This document shows, piece after piece, positions 47,125 through 56,693 of a stretch of 64,000 bases of DNA. Under the pieces are notes generated by a model. It saw only the letters and a program-made list of their open reading frames with translations. It had not been told where the DNA came from and ran no database searches. A program made the translations under genes and the position numbers. The DNA comes from Russula earlei. Lineage: Eukaryota > Basidiomycota > Agaricomycetes > Russulales > Russulaceae. Where the stretch lies: contig JAGFNK010000181.1 in NCBI GenBank assembly GCA_025769875.1, positions 1 through 64,000 of the forward strand. The letters run 5' to 3'. The stretch's first letter is position 1. The number at the start of each line of letters is the position of its first letter.

Positions 47125-50056
47125 ATGACACGCCAGAGATGCCTTCTATGTAAGAAGGCCTTCAAAACAACACGGTCTCTCAGGCTCCATCTTTCATGGC
47201 TGGAGAAATGCAGCATGGCATGGCAACAACTCACCGACGACGACCTGCCCCACCGGGATGCTTACATAGATGCCACGCCATTCAGTCGCAGCATTTTCTT
47301 TGACCCAGAACACAATGATCACCATCAGCCATCCTCTGTGTATCACCCACTAGAAACCTCCCTTGAGCAAAATGAGCCATCGGCAAAAAGGGCTCGCACA
47401 GAAACTCAGTCGACAGCTGATGAATGCCGCGCAGGGTGCTATGTAGAGCCATATCCAGCCATGGTCGCTGAGAATTTAGGAACAGCTCTCACCCCATTCC
47501 AGGAGCGAGGCGAGGCGCTACAGAAATCAGGGTTGCCTCCATGGGCACCATTTGAAGATACGGACGAATGGGAGCTTGTCAATTGGCTCATAAACCGAGT
47601 CAACAAGACTGGAACAGACGAATTTCTGAAGCTGGGATTGGTAAGTCCAACTACGCACTTGGTGACTCAGTCCTAACGTAAAATATACATAGACAATGAA
47701 ATGCTTCCAACTCGTGTACAAAAGTGCATACTCCTTTTTCAAAAAAATCGATACACTTCCGGCAGGGTCTCTGTGGCACACAGAGACCTTCAGCTTCACT
47801 GGGGATCTACTGGACGAGAATGGAGAGCCGACACAAGATCATTTTGAATTGTGGTATCGAAATTCTCTACAATGCATTGAAGAGCTTATATCAAACCCAA
47901 TGTTCGAAAAATATATATCCTATGTCCCGGAGCGCATCTATGAGGACAGCACAGGGAACACACGTGTATATGATGAAATGTGGACTGCGGATTGGTGGTG
48001 GGAAATGCAGGTGCGTTCATTTTAGACACCATCCCAGGTTTATCAGTCTTATGTCGCATTAGGATAAAATCCCTTCAGGCGGTGTCGTGTGCCCAGTCAT
48101 CCTTGCGTCCGATAAGACGCAGTTATCGGGTTTCTCAGGCGGCCATCAAGCCTACCCATTATATCTTACCCTCAGGAACATCAGCAAGAGTGTTCGCCGC
48201 AAATCTTCAAATCACGCAGTATCCCTCATAGGCTACATCCCTACCAGCGAGATTACCTGCTTCTCAGACCCACAAATACCAAAGTACCGACTCTTTCACG
48301 CATGCCTGAAGAAGATACTGGAACCATTGAAAAGTGCTGGCAGCAATGGAACGAAGCTGATTTGTGCGGATGGTGTCATCCGCCGGATCTTTCCCATCCT
48401 CGCAGCATATGTGGGCGATCATCCAGAGCAATGCCTGGTTGCAGGCTGCAAGGAGAATCGATGCCCAATCTGTACCGTGCCTGCCAAGTCCCGAGGCGAT
48501 GGATTTCTATTCCCATTATGGTCCCAGTTGCACACGGAACAGGTGTTACATCTCGAGGCTAATGGCCATCACCCTCCTGAGTTCTCGGAATGGGGCTTGC
48601 GCAAGGTCTTCTCGCCTGTTTTGGGCTGGCATGCCCCATACAGACATCTTTATGTGCATTTCCCCTGATATCCTCCATCAACTCTTTTTAGGTGTATTTT
48701 GTCACCTTTTGGAATGGTGCGCTCAGTTAATGGGTGCTAAATGTTTGGACGAATGCTTTGAAGCTCTGCCGGTGTACTCGGGACTCAAACACTTCAAGCA
48801 CGGTGTTTCTAACGTGTCGAAATGGACAGGGTGGGAGTATCGCGACATGTCACGGAGTCTATTGGGCGTTATTTCTGGCAGCGTGGATCCCCGGGTGGTG
48901 CTCATAGCCCGAGCACTGTTGGACTTCATCACATACGCAGGATACCGAAGGCATATGACAAAAACTCTTCTGTGCATAGAACAGGCCTTGGAGGTGTTCC
49001 ATTCACACAAACGTGTATTGATTGACCTTGGAGTGCGCGAGCACTTCAATATTCCGAAAGTTCACTCAATGCAGCATTACGTGGCTGGAATTAAGCGTTT
49101 GGGCTCAGCTGACGGTTTCAACACAGAAAGCTCCGAACGCCTTCACATAGATTATGCCAAGCGTGCCTTCAAGGCCTCCAATCATCGCGATTACATTATG
49201 CAAATGGCTCGGTGGATTCAACGCCAGGAAGCTATGTTTATCAATAAACAATTCTTAGCATGGTCCCTTAAAACATCGTCCCCGGAGTCGGAATCTACAA
49301 ATATGACCGCGCGTTTCATTACATATTCGATTGCCAAGAAACCACCCCACTACATCTCAGTTCGGACTCTGGCGATGGAATACAATGCCCCGGACTTCGT
49401 CAACACATTGCAGGATTTCCTCCAGAAGATTGATATACCCGGTCGATTCACCGTGCCAAATGTCTACGACCGGTTCAATATCTACAAACTGATTCATATC
49501 AACTGGTCAGCAACAATGGATTTGGACATAGAATCATACCGTGTCAACGCATTTCCCGAGTGCCCTAACAGTGGCCATGGACAACGTTTGGGATCGAAAT
49601 TTGATACAATTCTTGTCACCGAAAGCGGAAATAGGCCTCAGACATCTAAGGGGTTTCAAGGTACGTCTCATATTTGCAACAGAATCATGATCATTTATTG
49701 TAAATGAAGGGCTTCGCTTGGCATGGATTCATGTTATTTTCGAACTCCCCAAGCACCTAGGGGCTTTCCCTCATCCATTGGCTTACATTCATTGGTTTCG
49801 TCCATTCACCAATGTGGATCCCACAACACATATGCATCAAGTCGTCCCGTCAACTAGAAACCACATGCCATATTCGGAAGTGATCAGCGTGAAATGAATA
49901 TGGCGAAGTTGTGTCTTAATCCCACAGTTTAGCTCAAACCAAGTTCCCTCGTCGTGGACAAGAGAAGGTCACCATATACAAGCCATCCCAAAGTATTATC
50001 TTGGGAGGCACCTAGATCGAAATATGTTTCAAATGTACGAGGAGAATGATGGATGA
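47125..50056 (+). pseudogene. Plavaka-type transposase, broken
   Basis: Exons: 47125-47640, 47693-48010, 48063-49660, 49710-50056. The protein opens with a C2H2-like finger (RCLLCKKAFKTTRSLRLHL). The Plavaka core follows: WELVNWLINRV, YDEMWTADWWWEMQ, VILASDKTQLSGF, CADGVIRRIFPILAAYVGD, ENRCPICTV, SPDILHQL, WTGWEYRDMS, then IREHFN-like VREHFNIPKVHSM and SADGFNTESSERLHIDYAK. Two lesions: a one-base insertion near 48617 (CCTG|TTTTGG) shifts the frame before the PHTDIF segment, and an in-frame TGA at 49895-49897 truncates the last exon. Such transposases are widespread in Agaricomycetes. The start is chosen because the zinc finger begins there. Confidence 0.85.
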
Positions 50057-51157
50057 GTAGCCCATGAGTTCATAGAAACGTGGATATGGCTAGTTACATC
50101 GCGCACTTCAAGTTCCCTCAGACCAGCAGCGTTCATGTGTTTGTTGATCAGTGAAGCGAGCAAAAAGGGGGAGCAGGAGACTGCACAGAACTGTCATTCG
50201 AAACCATAGCTACCAGTCATTAAATACTGTGGCAAAGGCAGAGAAAAAGCAGGTAATCAAGAGAGCAGAGGGATAGAGGACGCGAGACAAGACGAGTAAG
50301 TAGGTGAGTATGACATCGCGACAGAACGCGAACCAGAATCGAGGCATAAGAGATTCTACACTAACCGGAACAAGGCAAGTGTTTAGCGAAATCGGAGAGT
50401 AAGTAAACGAGATGGGATGGGAATTCATAGCAGTACAGTATATCAGTCAAGAGCATACCAAAAGCCTATTCCTCCGACTGCGAGTCCGCGAGCGCGGGGC
50501 GGCGCGACAATGACGACAGGGCGAGGCACAGTGGGCAGCGAGCCCTCGGGTAGAGCGGTGATGACGAAGACTGAACGCGTCATACTGGTCCGTGCGTAGA
50601 CACGAGGGGGGGGTGAGGAGAATGATTCATAGCATTTTTCAGAGGAGCGAGAATCCAATGAAAGAGGTTCGAACGAGGGGCGAGAGCATAATGACGAGGG
50701 GAAGGGAAGAGTGTTGCAGGTGGAGGAGACTAGTGGCAGAGGGGATGGATGAGAACAAAGGAGGGCGAGACGCGGGCGAACGGCGATGATGTCGTGCCAT
50801 AGGTCAATGCTTGGAGGAGCCGAGCTCTGACTCCAAGACCGACGGGGGAGGCGTTGAGCGGCGAGGCGAGTGACGTCGGAGGTGATCGAACTGAGCCGTT
50901 GTCGCCGTTCCTGGGTGTAGAGTGGGCGACGCGAGGGGATGACGTCGAAAGGGGAGCACGAGATGGAAGGAGAAAGAGGGGAAAGGAGTGGCGATAGTTG
51001 GTGGGGAGGAAAGAAGGGGTGAGGTGAGAGCGAGAGCAAGGGAACTTGAAGCGCAGGAGGTGCAAGGTGCTGATATGAGTCACGTCAGTTTCCGGGCCAG
51101 CGGACTCACAACACACCTTACATCAGTAAGATACATAGTGCAATATAAAAACCAACT
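50057..51157. other. Plavaka interior of unknown content
   Basis: A CpG-rich stretch between the transposase and the right subterminal repeats. On the minus strand 50443-51039 has an open frame of 198 codons rich in Ser, Pro and Arg with no known domain. It could be captured host DNA or chance. Confidence 0.3.
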
Positions 51158-51262
51158 GTCTCCGTAGAGCAATGTAGCGAACCGAGTGTCTCCATAGAGC
51201 AATGTAACAAAATGATCGTCTCCATAGAGCAATGTAACAAACCGATTATCTCCATAGTCAAC
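51158..51262. repeat. 30-bp subterminal tandem repeats of the Plavaka-like element
   Basis: Units start at 51158, 51188, 51218 and (partial) 51248, each with GTCTCCATAGAGCAATGTA or a close variant. They lie 210-310 bp from the right terminus, where transposase-binding repeats are expected in this superfamily. Confidence 0.8.
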
Positions 51263-51474
51263 CATGATTTTGATCGTCCTACATAGTGATATGTAGACTC
51301 AGTTTAATCTACTGTGCCTACATAAGTATAGTCATCAACTACTGGAACTACATTGAGCAATATAGACTTACTACGATGCTATAGAGCACTACATAGTATG
51401 TTGTTGTGCTATGGTGTCTATGGAGTCTACAGAATTAAGCGGTGTCTACGGACCGGACCAGGTTTTTCCTGATG

Positions 51475-52271
51475 GCCAGCAGCACCGCAGTGCTAGTGCC
51501 TCCATCAATGCTGAGTCCTAGCACTGCCCCCAAGCTGACCACAATTGTACCACCCAAATTTCTTCAGGCATCACTGTATTTTGTGGTTGTTCATCCATCA
51601 CAAGCTCCATTGGTCACACTGGACATTCACATCTCAGTGGTGAATGCAGGTGGTCTGTAAGGCTGAGGGTTTCACCATATTCATCATGGGTGCCTGGCAA
51701 TCCTCTATTCTGATGGGTCAGTTCACTGTCAGCTGCTTTGGATGGTTGGATAGCTTGAACTCAAATGCTTACTTGATAGTTGTCTCACAAATGATGACTG
51801 CCCACAGTATCTTCAAGAGATCAAGCTATGTCCATCAAAGGATGATCCAGCCTCCATTCAACTCTGCACAATGTTGTAAGGTGACTTGCTGGCTCAGATG
51901 TGGAACAGGCCAGACTGACAAAGTGCCACCCACTGCGAGAATCCAGCCAGCAGTTGAACAACAGGCATGCACATGCACAACTCCCTCTCTCCCACCACCA
52001 TGATACACACACAAGCACACTATGCCCTCCACCTCTCGCCTTCAATGCACACTCCCTCTCCTCTGCCTCTGACAATGTTACCACTGAATGCCCAACACGT
52101 GTGCCCAACACCCTCCTTTCTCCCACCACCACATCACATGCAAACACCTCCATGCCCTCTGCCTCTCACCTCTGACATACACACCTGCTCCTCCTCTGAC
52201 ACTACCATGCACCTGCATGCTTGCCCACACCCACACACATGCCTGCCACTATGTTATGGTATTGTGGCCAT
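51475..52271. other. CpG-poor hAT interior
   Basis: This resumes the CpG-poor DNA interrupted at 44394. A short open frame (51442-51660) and CA-rich low-complexity DNA (51960-52240, repeated ACACACAAGCAC/CCTCTGCCTCTCACC-type segments) are seen. No intact domain. Confidence 0.4.
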
Positions 52272-52845
52272 TGGAGCGTTAGCTCAGGGTTTGGTGGGGC
52301 CAAGTCCCTGTGACTTGCTTCAAGGGTTCAGTGGGGCTGGCTCAAAGAGACTGGATCAAGGGTTTAGCATCTCAAGGTTAAGTCAGACAATGACTCAGCC
52401 CACAGACAGAGTCGGTCTTCTGGTTTCACAGAAGAGGAGGATGATGAGAGAAAGACAGAGGAGGAAGAGGAACACAAGAGTTCCTTGAGGTCTGCTCAGG
52501 TCAAGCAGAGTGTAGGCCAGCACAAGGAAGTTGTGATTTAGAGAGAAATACAGGGCAAGGGATGCGACAGGAAATGGGACAAAGCTAAGCTTGGGGCATT
52601 CCCCAGCTTTTACAGGCATTTAAATACTGTATGTAGTGAGGCTGTACAGTACTATATGTGGAACAATAGATAAAAGGTGAGCCAATGGCAAAAGGGGATC
52701 AACAACAGGTGAAACACAAGAAGGTGGAGTGATAGCTGTCAATCAACATCAAGGGATGAAATGGTAACCAAAGGGATGAGGGTGACAGAAGAGAGCAGTA
52801 ACAGAAGCAGTTAGTGATGAACCAACAAAGGGATAGATCATGACA
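52272..52845 (-). repeat. Solo LTR of the element B family
   Basis: It aligns along its whole length with the LTR at 7953-8540, with a shared run of 61 identical bases around 52550-52612. On the minus strand it opens TGTCATGATCTATCCC and ends GCTAACGCTCCA. No gag or pol flanks it, so it is a solo LTR left by recombination between two LTRs. The flanking five bases (GCCAT and CACTG) do not match, so the duplication has decayed or an end is misplaced. Confidence 0.8.
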
Positions 52846-53131
52846 CACTGCCTCATCAGTCAGGCAAAAGCCCCCAACACTCAAGAGCTGACCAACCACC
52901 CCTGCACAGCATTTTGGCCATGCTGACTAGTGCCCACTCGTTGCTACCACCTACCATACCCTTTTGAAGTTTAGTTTCATTTTGTTTCATTTCACATGTT
53001 ACCTCAATGCCATGATCACATGCGTCCATATCCAATCCTCTCAGAATACATCTACCCTTGTTTCCTCTCTGCTCTCTTCCATGTTGGATATACAATCTGT
53101 CATATAGATTAATCCACTTCACTGTACCCAA

Positions 53132-53204
53132 GGCTAGGTAGCTCAGTGGTTAGAGCACCTGGTATATATCTGGGAGGTCCTGGGTTCAATCCCCAGTCTG
53201 GCCA
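53132..53204 (+). ncRNA. tRNA-like sequence, possible SINE head or tRNA pseudogene
   Basis: A 73-nt sequence folds as a tRNA: acceptor GGCTAGG/TCTGGCC (with G-T pairs), D arm GCTC/GAGC, anticodon stem CCTGG/CTGGG, T arm CTGGG/CCCAG. The internal Pol III boxes are intact: A box TAGCTCAGTGG (53139-53149), B box GGTTCAATCCC (53183-53193). The anticodon loop is TATATAT, so position 33 is A instead of the nearly invariant U; the anticodon would be UAU (Ile). The tail contains a repeated CTCCTCTGAGGTCCC (53259 and 53336). A decayed SINE head fits best. Confidence 0.55.
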
Positions 53205-53358
53205 TTTTCTTAATTGCACCAGGATATAAGGGAATCATGTGAGCGCATGTCAACCCCCTCCTCTGAGGTCCCCAGGTTGGGTCACATAGTGTTGAACCCA
53301 CAAGTCGGACCCAAGAGGGTGGCAATGACTAAGCACCTCCTCTGAGGTCCCTCTATCT

Positions 53359-53691
53359 GTGGTTGCATTTCACAACATTCCATGCATGCTAAATGCTCCT
53401 CAGTGTGAAATCCACAAACCCAGAACGCTGTATGGATGCAGGAAATCATTGAAGCTGAGCAAGCATCTGATGAATCAGACTTACATCCATGGCCTCTTTG
53501 GAGAAAATATAGCAAAGGCAGGCATGAGGTGTGAGTTTGTTCACAGCTCACTGTCCTCTTCAGCTTCTGCAGTGGATGTAGAGAGGGTTTTCTCTGGTGG
53601 CTGAGACACAATCTCTCTCTGTCATGCTAGCTTGAAGGTGGAGACCATCAGGACCCTTATACTAGTCAAAAAGAAATTGCACTTGCAATGA
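53359..53691 (+). pseudogene. hAT transposase C-terminal remnant
   Basis: The frame encodes SSLSSSASAVDVERVFSGG, the dimerisation motif of hAT transposases, then DTISLCHASLKVETIRTLI and LVKKKLHLQ before the stop at 53689-53691. A TGA at 53602-53604 interrupts it just where relatives have Arg, consistent with CGA changed to TGA by CpG decay. The fragment lies 190 bp from the right terminal repeat, in the expected orientation. Confidence 0.75.
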
Positions 53692-53862
53692 GAACATGTT
53701 GTATCAGTAGTTTAGTTCCTAATATATAACCCATTACCTGTAATACAGCCATTCAATCCCCCATACCATCCCATTTGAGTTCACAGTAAGTTGATATATG
53801 GTATGGGGTCAGGACAGGTAGACCTGTTTGGACCTGTCAAATATACAGCCGTACCTATAATA

Positions 53863-53882
53863 CAGTATGGTGAACAGCCCTA
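53863..53882 (-). repeat. hAT right terminal inverted repeat
   Basis: Its complement reads TAGGGCTGTTCACCATACTG and mirrors the left end at 43617. It is followed by TCCATTGT, the second copy of the target duplication. Confidence 0.65.
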
Positions 53883-53922
53883 TCCATTGTCTTGTCCATT
53901 GTCAACTTCTTATTATTATCAG

Positions 53923-54482
53923 AATAATAAACACTTGGAGTCATTCACCAACACTGGCTGGCCACATTTTCATGCCATGCCATGGCACAGTTGATGCCAT
54001 CAAATGCCACAGGTTCATATGCCCATCAGGGCATGCAACAAGTACTGGATGGGTCATTACCATCACCTTCAACTTCACATGGGCCATTGTCATCATCACA
54101 GCCATTGACATCTTCAACTCCCCTCCAGCCATCATTATCTCCATCCTTGTTGAATGGTTTGCACCACCCTAACATCACCAAGCACAAGCAATCTTCTCTC
54201 AAGGTTTCTGGCAACACCTCTGCATTGAAAAAGAAGTCAATCAAATTGGACTTTTTCATAGGGGCCTTTAAAGACCTCACTGATTCAGTTCACTATGTTG
54301 GACAGCCACCACCACCACCACCTGTGGATAGCCCTGGCATCACTGCAACAAAGCATTTCCATGACTGGGTTAAGATGACCACCAATCCTGGCAATGAATG
54401 GCCAACAAACAATGACATTTATAGGGTACTTGGCATCTTTCAGGTGGATGATAACATTTACTATGTTATGCACATGCCATGA
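53923..54482 (+). pseudogene. Myb/SANT-like domain gene, 3' half
   Basis: After an acceptor (TTATTATTATCAG) the exon continues the Myb/SANT domain with NNKHLESFTNTGWPHF, in phase 0 as required by the exon ending at 43601. A duplicated five bases (ATGCC ATGCC near 53973) shift the frame. The rest, from MAQLMPSNATG to a stop at 54482, is the Ser/Pro-rich linker and tail, with KKKSIKLDFFIGAFKDL and GNEWPTNNDIYRVLGIF. With the insertion removed the split intron would be 47 nt. The DNA is CpG-poor. Confidence 0.7.
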
Positions 54483-55798
54483 TCCTCAAGATAACTCTGA
54501 TATTGATCCCACATCTTACTTTTGATCCTATCTTGTCTCTCCTTCACTTGGTGCCTCTCACCAGGTGTCACCAGACCTCTCCCCAGTCCCCCAGCAGAGC
54601 TGGGATCAAATACAAAGTCAATTACATCATCAGTCCTGTTTATGAGACCTCACATTGCCGAATCGATTCAACATAGTCATATCTCAAACGTCAACAGGCC
54701 TCACGTCCACTCCCGCCCCAGCCCAGTTAATCACGGAACTGAAGGGGATCCATCTCGTCTCCCATATGTCGCGGTCGAAAGCTGCCGTAACCTTCACCTT
54801 CTCTTTACTCCATCTCCATCGATTGCTGATATCGCTTGCACCATTCTATATGCATGAGTGTCCCCCTATCAGTGCTCTTCCAACTCCGACGCCACAGCCA
54901 CGACACCGCAACTTCACATCCGTTCTTGTGCTCGTGAGACGCTTTCACACTGCTGCTCACACCCGAGTCCTGCGCAACACATGCTTGCTCCAGTGGTCTT
55001 CCGCTGTGCCCTAACTTGCCCCGCATCTCGCTCTTTCTCCTTCCCGCATGTCTCCCTGCCTCGACGTCCGAGTGTCATTCCATTTTGTCCTCCTCAAGTC
55101 TCAATCCGTCAATGCATGTGCGTGAGAAAGGGCTTTTGCCCTTGCCGCAGGAGATAATCCTGACCCGTACCCGCTACCGGCTGAGCAGGGACCTACGACA
55201 ATGCCTGATGGAAGGCCCTGAAGGGACGGCATAGTGTATCAGTGCAAATGCTTGAGCAATTCGGCGGCGCGGTCACTTGAGGCGACCGACTGGCTATCCA
55301 GCCATGAGGGCAGTGTAGCGCGACGAGATGGTACGCTTGAGTTCGACATCGTCATATGCTCCACTTTTTACGTGATAACGAACAGGTTTGCCCGCTTCTC
55401 GGGAACATTGTGAACCCTCGCTCCACCTTCATCAGGTGGTTCTCATGCGCTCACCTCATTAAGCTCGCGAGGCCGGACTCAGTAATGAATCAAAGCGCGC
55501 CAACACTTGAAACGTAAAAGCGACCGTAATGCGATAACCGATGCTGTGGAACTTCGGTGGTAGCAGAACTTCTCCGAGAGCACTATGATTGCCGACAGAG
55601 TGGACTTTCCACGGAGTATTCAAAGCGGATGTCTACAGTTCCAACTTCTTCAGCTGTGCTCTTCGTTTCATATTCATTGGTACAAGTTACCAACAACCTT
55701 TCTACATTCTCTACACCATCGTCTGGTTCATCCCTCAGCGACCTCCACTCCACGACTTTCATTTTCAAACCACAAACTACACTCCACTCATCATAAAA
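54483..55798. other. Intergenic region
   Basis: CpG-poor up to about 54655, then normal. No conserved exon or RNA is seen. The segment 55741-55798 looks like an A/C-rich 5' leader. Confidence 0.35.
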
Positions 55799-55949
55799 AT
55801 GCGCACTTCCTCTGCATTCCCCATTTTCTGCGTTGCCGTTGGTATCGCTCCATCATTCGCGCTTCCTTCAAGCTTTACCACGTATGTCCTCTTCGCATTC
55901 TGTTGCATATCTGAAGTGGACGTCACCTTGCAGAGCTGACACTAGCTAA
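55799..55949 (+). CDS. Possible small secreted peptide or signal-peptide exon
   Basis: An ATG after an A/C-rich leader opens MRTSSAFPIFCVAVGIAPSF, a typical signal peptide with cleavage near ALP. A GTATGT donor at 55882 and a TTGCAG acceptor at 55933 give a two-exon frame of 32 residues. That is too short to be convincing. Another downstream frame (56009-56224, KRGNDQEPNHPP...) looks like secreted-protein sequence but is not in phase. It may be a decayed gene with a lesion in the C run at 55966-55976. Confidence 0.3.
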
Positions 55950-56693
55950 ATACCCGAGATGGTTCCCCCCCCCCCGTACGGCGGAATGAACCGGAATCTC
56001 TATTGCATCAGAAGAGAGGCAACGATCAGGAGCCGAATCACCCACCATCGAGCGGCCCTGCTCAACCCAATGCCGTACCGGGCAATTTAGCGCCTATTCG
56101 TGCTCTTCGATTCGTTCCTCCATCAGCTCTCCATCCGCACGAATTCGTTATAGGCAAGGCTCATCCTGCTGCCTACGATTATTCGCTGACTAGTTATTCG
56201 CACGTTTTTCTCAACCCGATCTGATAGATCGTAACCGAGGCTCACTTCCCCCACAACGCCCACTTCCCCTCCCGCACTGCCCGGTGATTCCAAACATTGA
56301 TGATAATTCAACGCCGCAGCGCGGCCGAGGCGAAGCTCATCTTGCTGCCCACGTGCCGTCATATGGTGGAATAACCACGGACGGGTATGAGTGCAAGAAA
56401 TCCTAATCACTTTGACTGAAATATGACACCATCGATCTGGGGAGGAATTGTAGCTGCGGGGATAGATAAGATAGTTATTATTGAGTTCACACCTCATACG
56501 TTCACCCCGGTCCTTGACACTCAAGTCAGCCAAGAGCTTGACATTTGTTTGTTTTCCTTTTCCAGTGAGACGTAAGGGAGTTGTGGGTACCCTGTAGAGA
56601 ACTCCAGGGCAAAAACTGAGGTGGCATCCGTGGGAAACGCTCGATATGTAGCAGCAACCGGGCCGCGTTCCTCCACACGCCTGTACAAACAAC
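55950..56693. other. Intergenic region
   Basis: It contains an 11-base C run (55966-55976) and the promoter of the downstream deubiquitinase gene. No conserved gene is seen, apart from the possible secreted-protein frame noted at 56009-56224. Confidence 0.35.

Larger units (their letters stand above)
44395..51474 (+). mobile_element. Plavaka-like DNA transposon nested in the hAT element
   Basis: A 7,080-bp CpG-rich block inside CpG-poor DNA. The ends share the inverted 12-mer CATCAGGAAAAA (44395-44406 and complement of 51463-51474). Both termini carry many CTATGTAG/CTACATAG and CATAGAGC-type subterminal repeats, as in CACTA/CMC-type elements. Two genes diverge from about 46.9 kb: a DUF6532-like gene leftwards and a Plavaka transposase gene rightwards. 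No clear target duplication was found. The transposase is broken, so the copy is not autonomous. The sharp CpG change at both ends supports the boundaries. Confidence 0.75.
43617..53882 (+). mobile_element. hAT-like DNA transposon carrying nested elements
   Basis: The left end is TAGGGCTGTGCACTGTACCC (43617); the inverted right end is TAGGGCTGTTCACCATACTG (complement of 53882-53863). The flanks TTCATTGT (43609-43616) and TCCATTGT (53883-53890) match in 7 of 8 bases, the 8-bp target duplication typical of hAT elements. A hAT transposase C-terminal dimerisation segment is at 53359-53691, near the right end in the expected orientation. The interior is CpG-poor except for a Plavaka-like element (44395-51474). 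It also contains a solo LTR and a tRNA-like unit. Most of the transposase is missing or degraded. Confidence 0.7.

Noticed and set aside
53132..53204. Functional tRNA-Ile(UAU)
   Set aside because: Position 33 is A, several stem pairs are G-T, and the unit sits in decayed repeat DNA; a SINE head or pseudogene is more likely.
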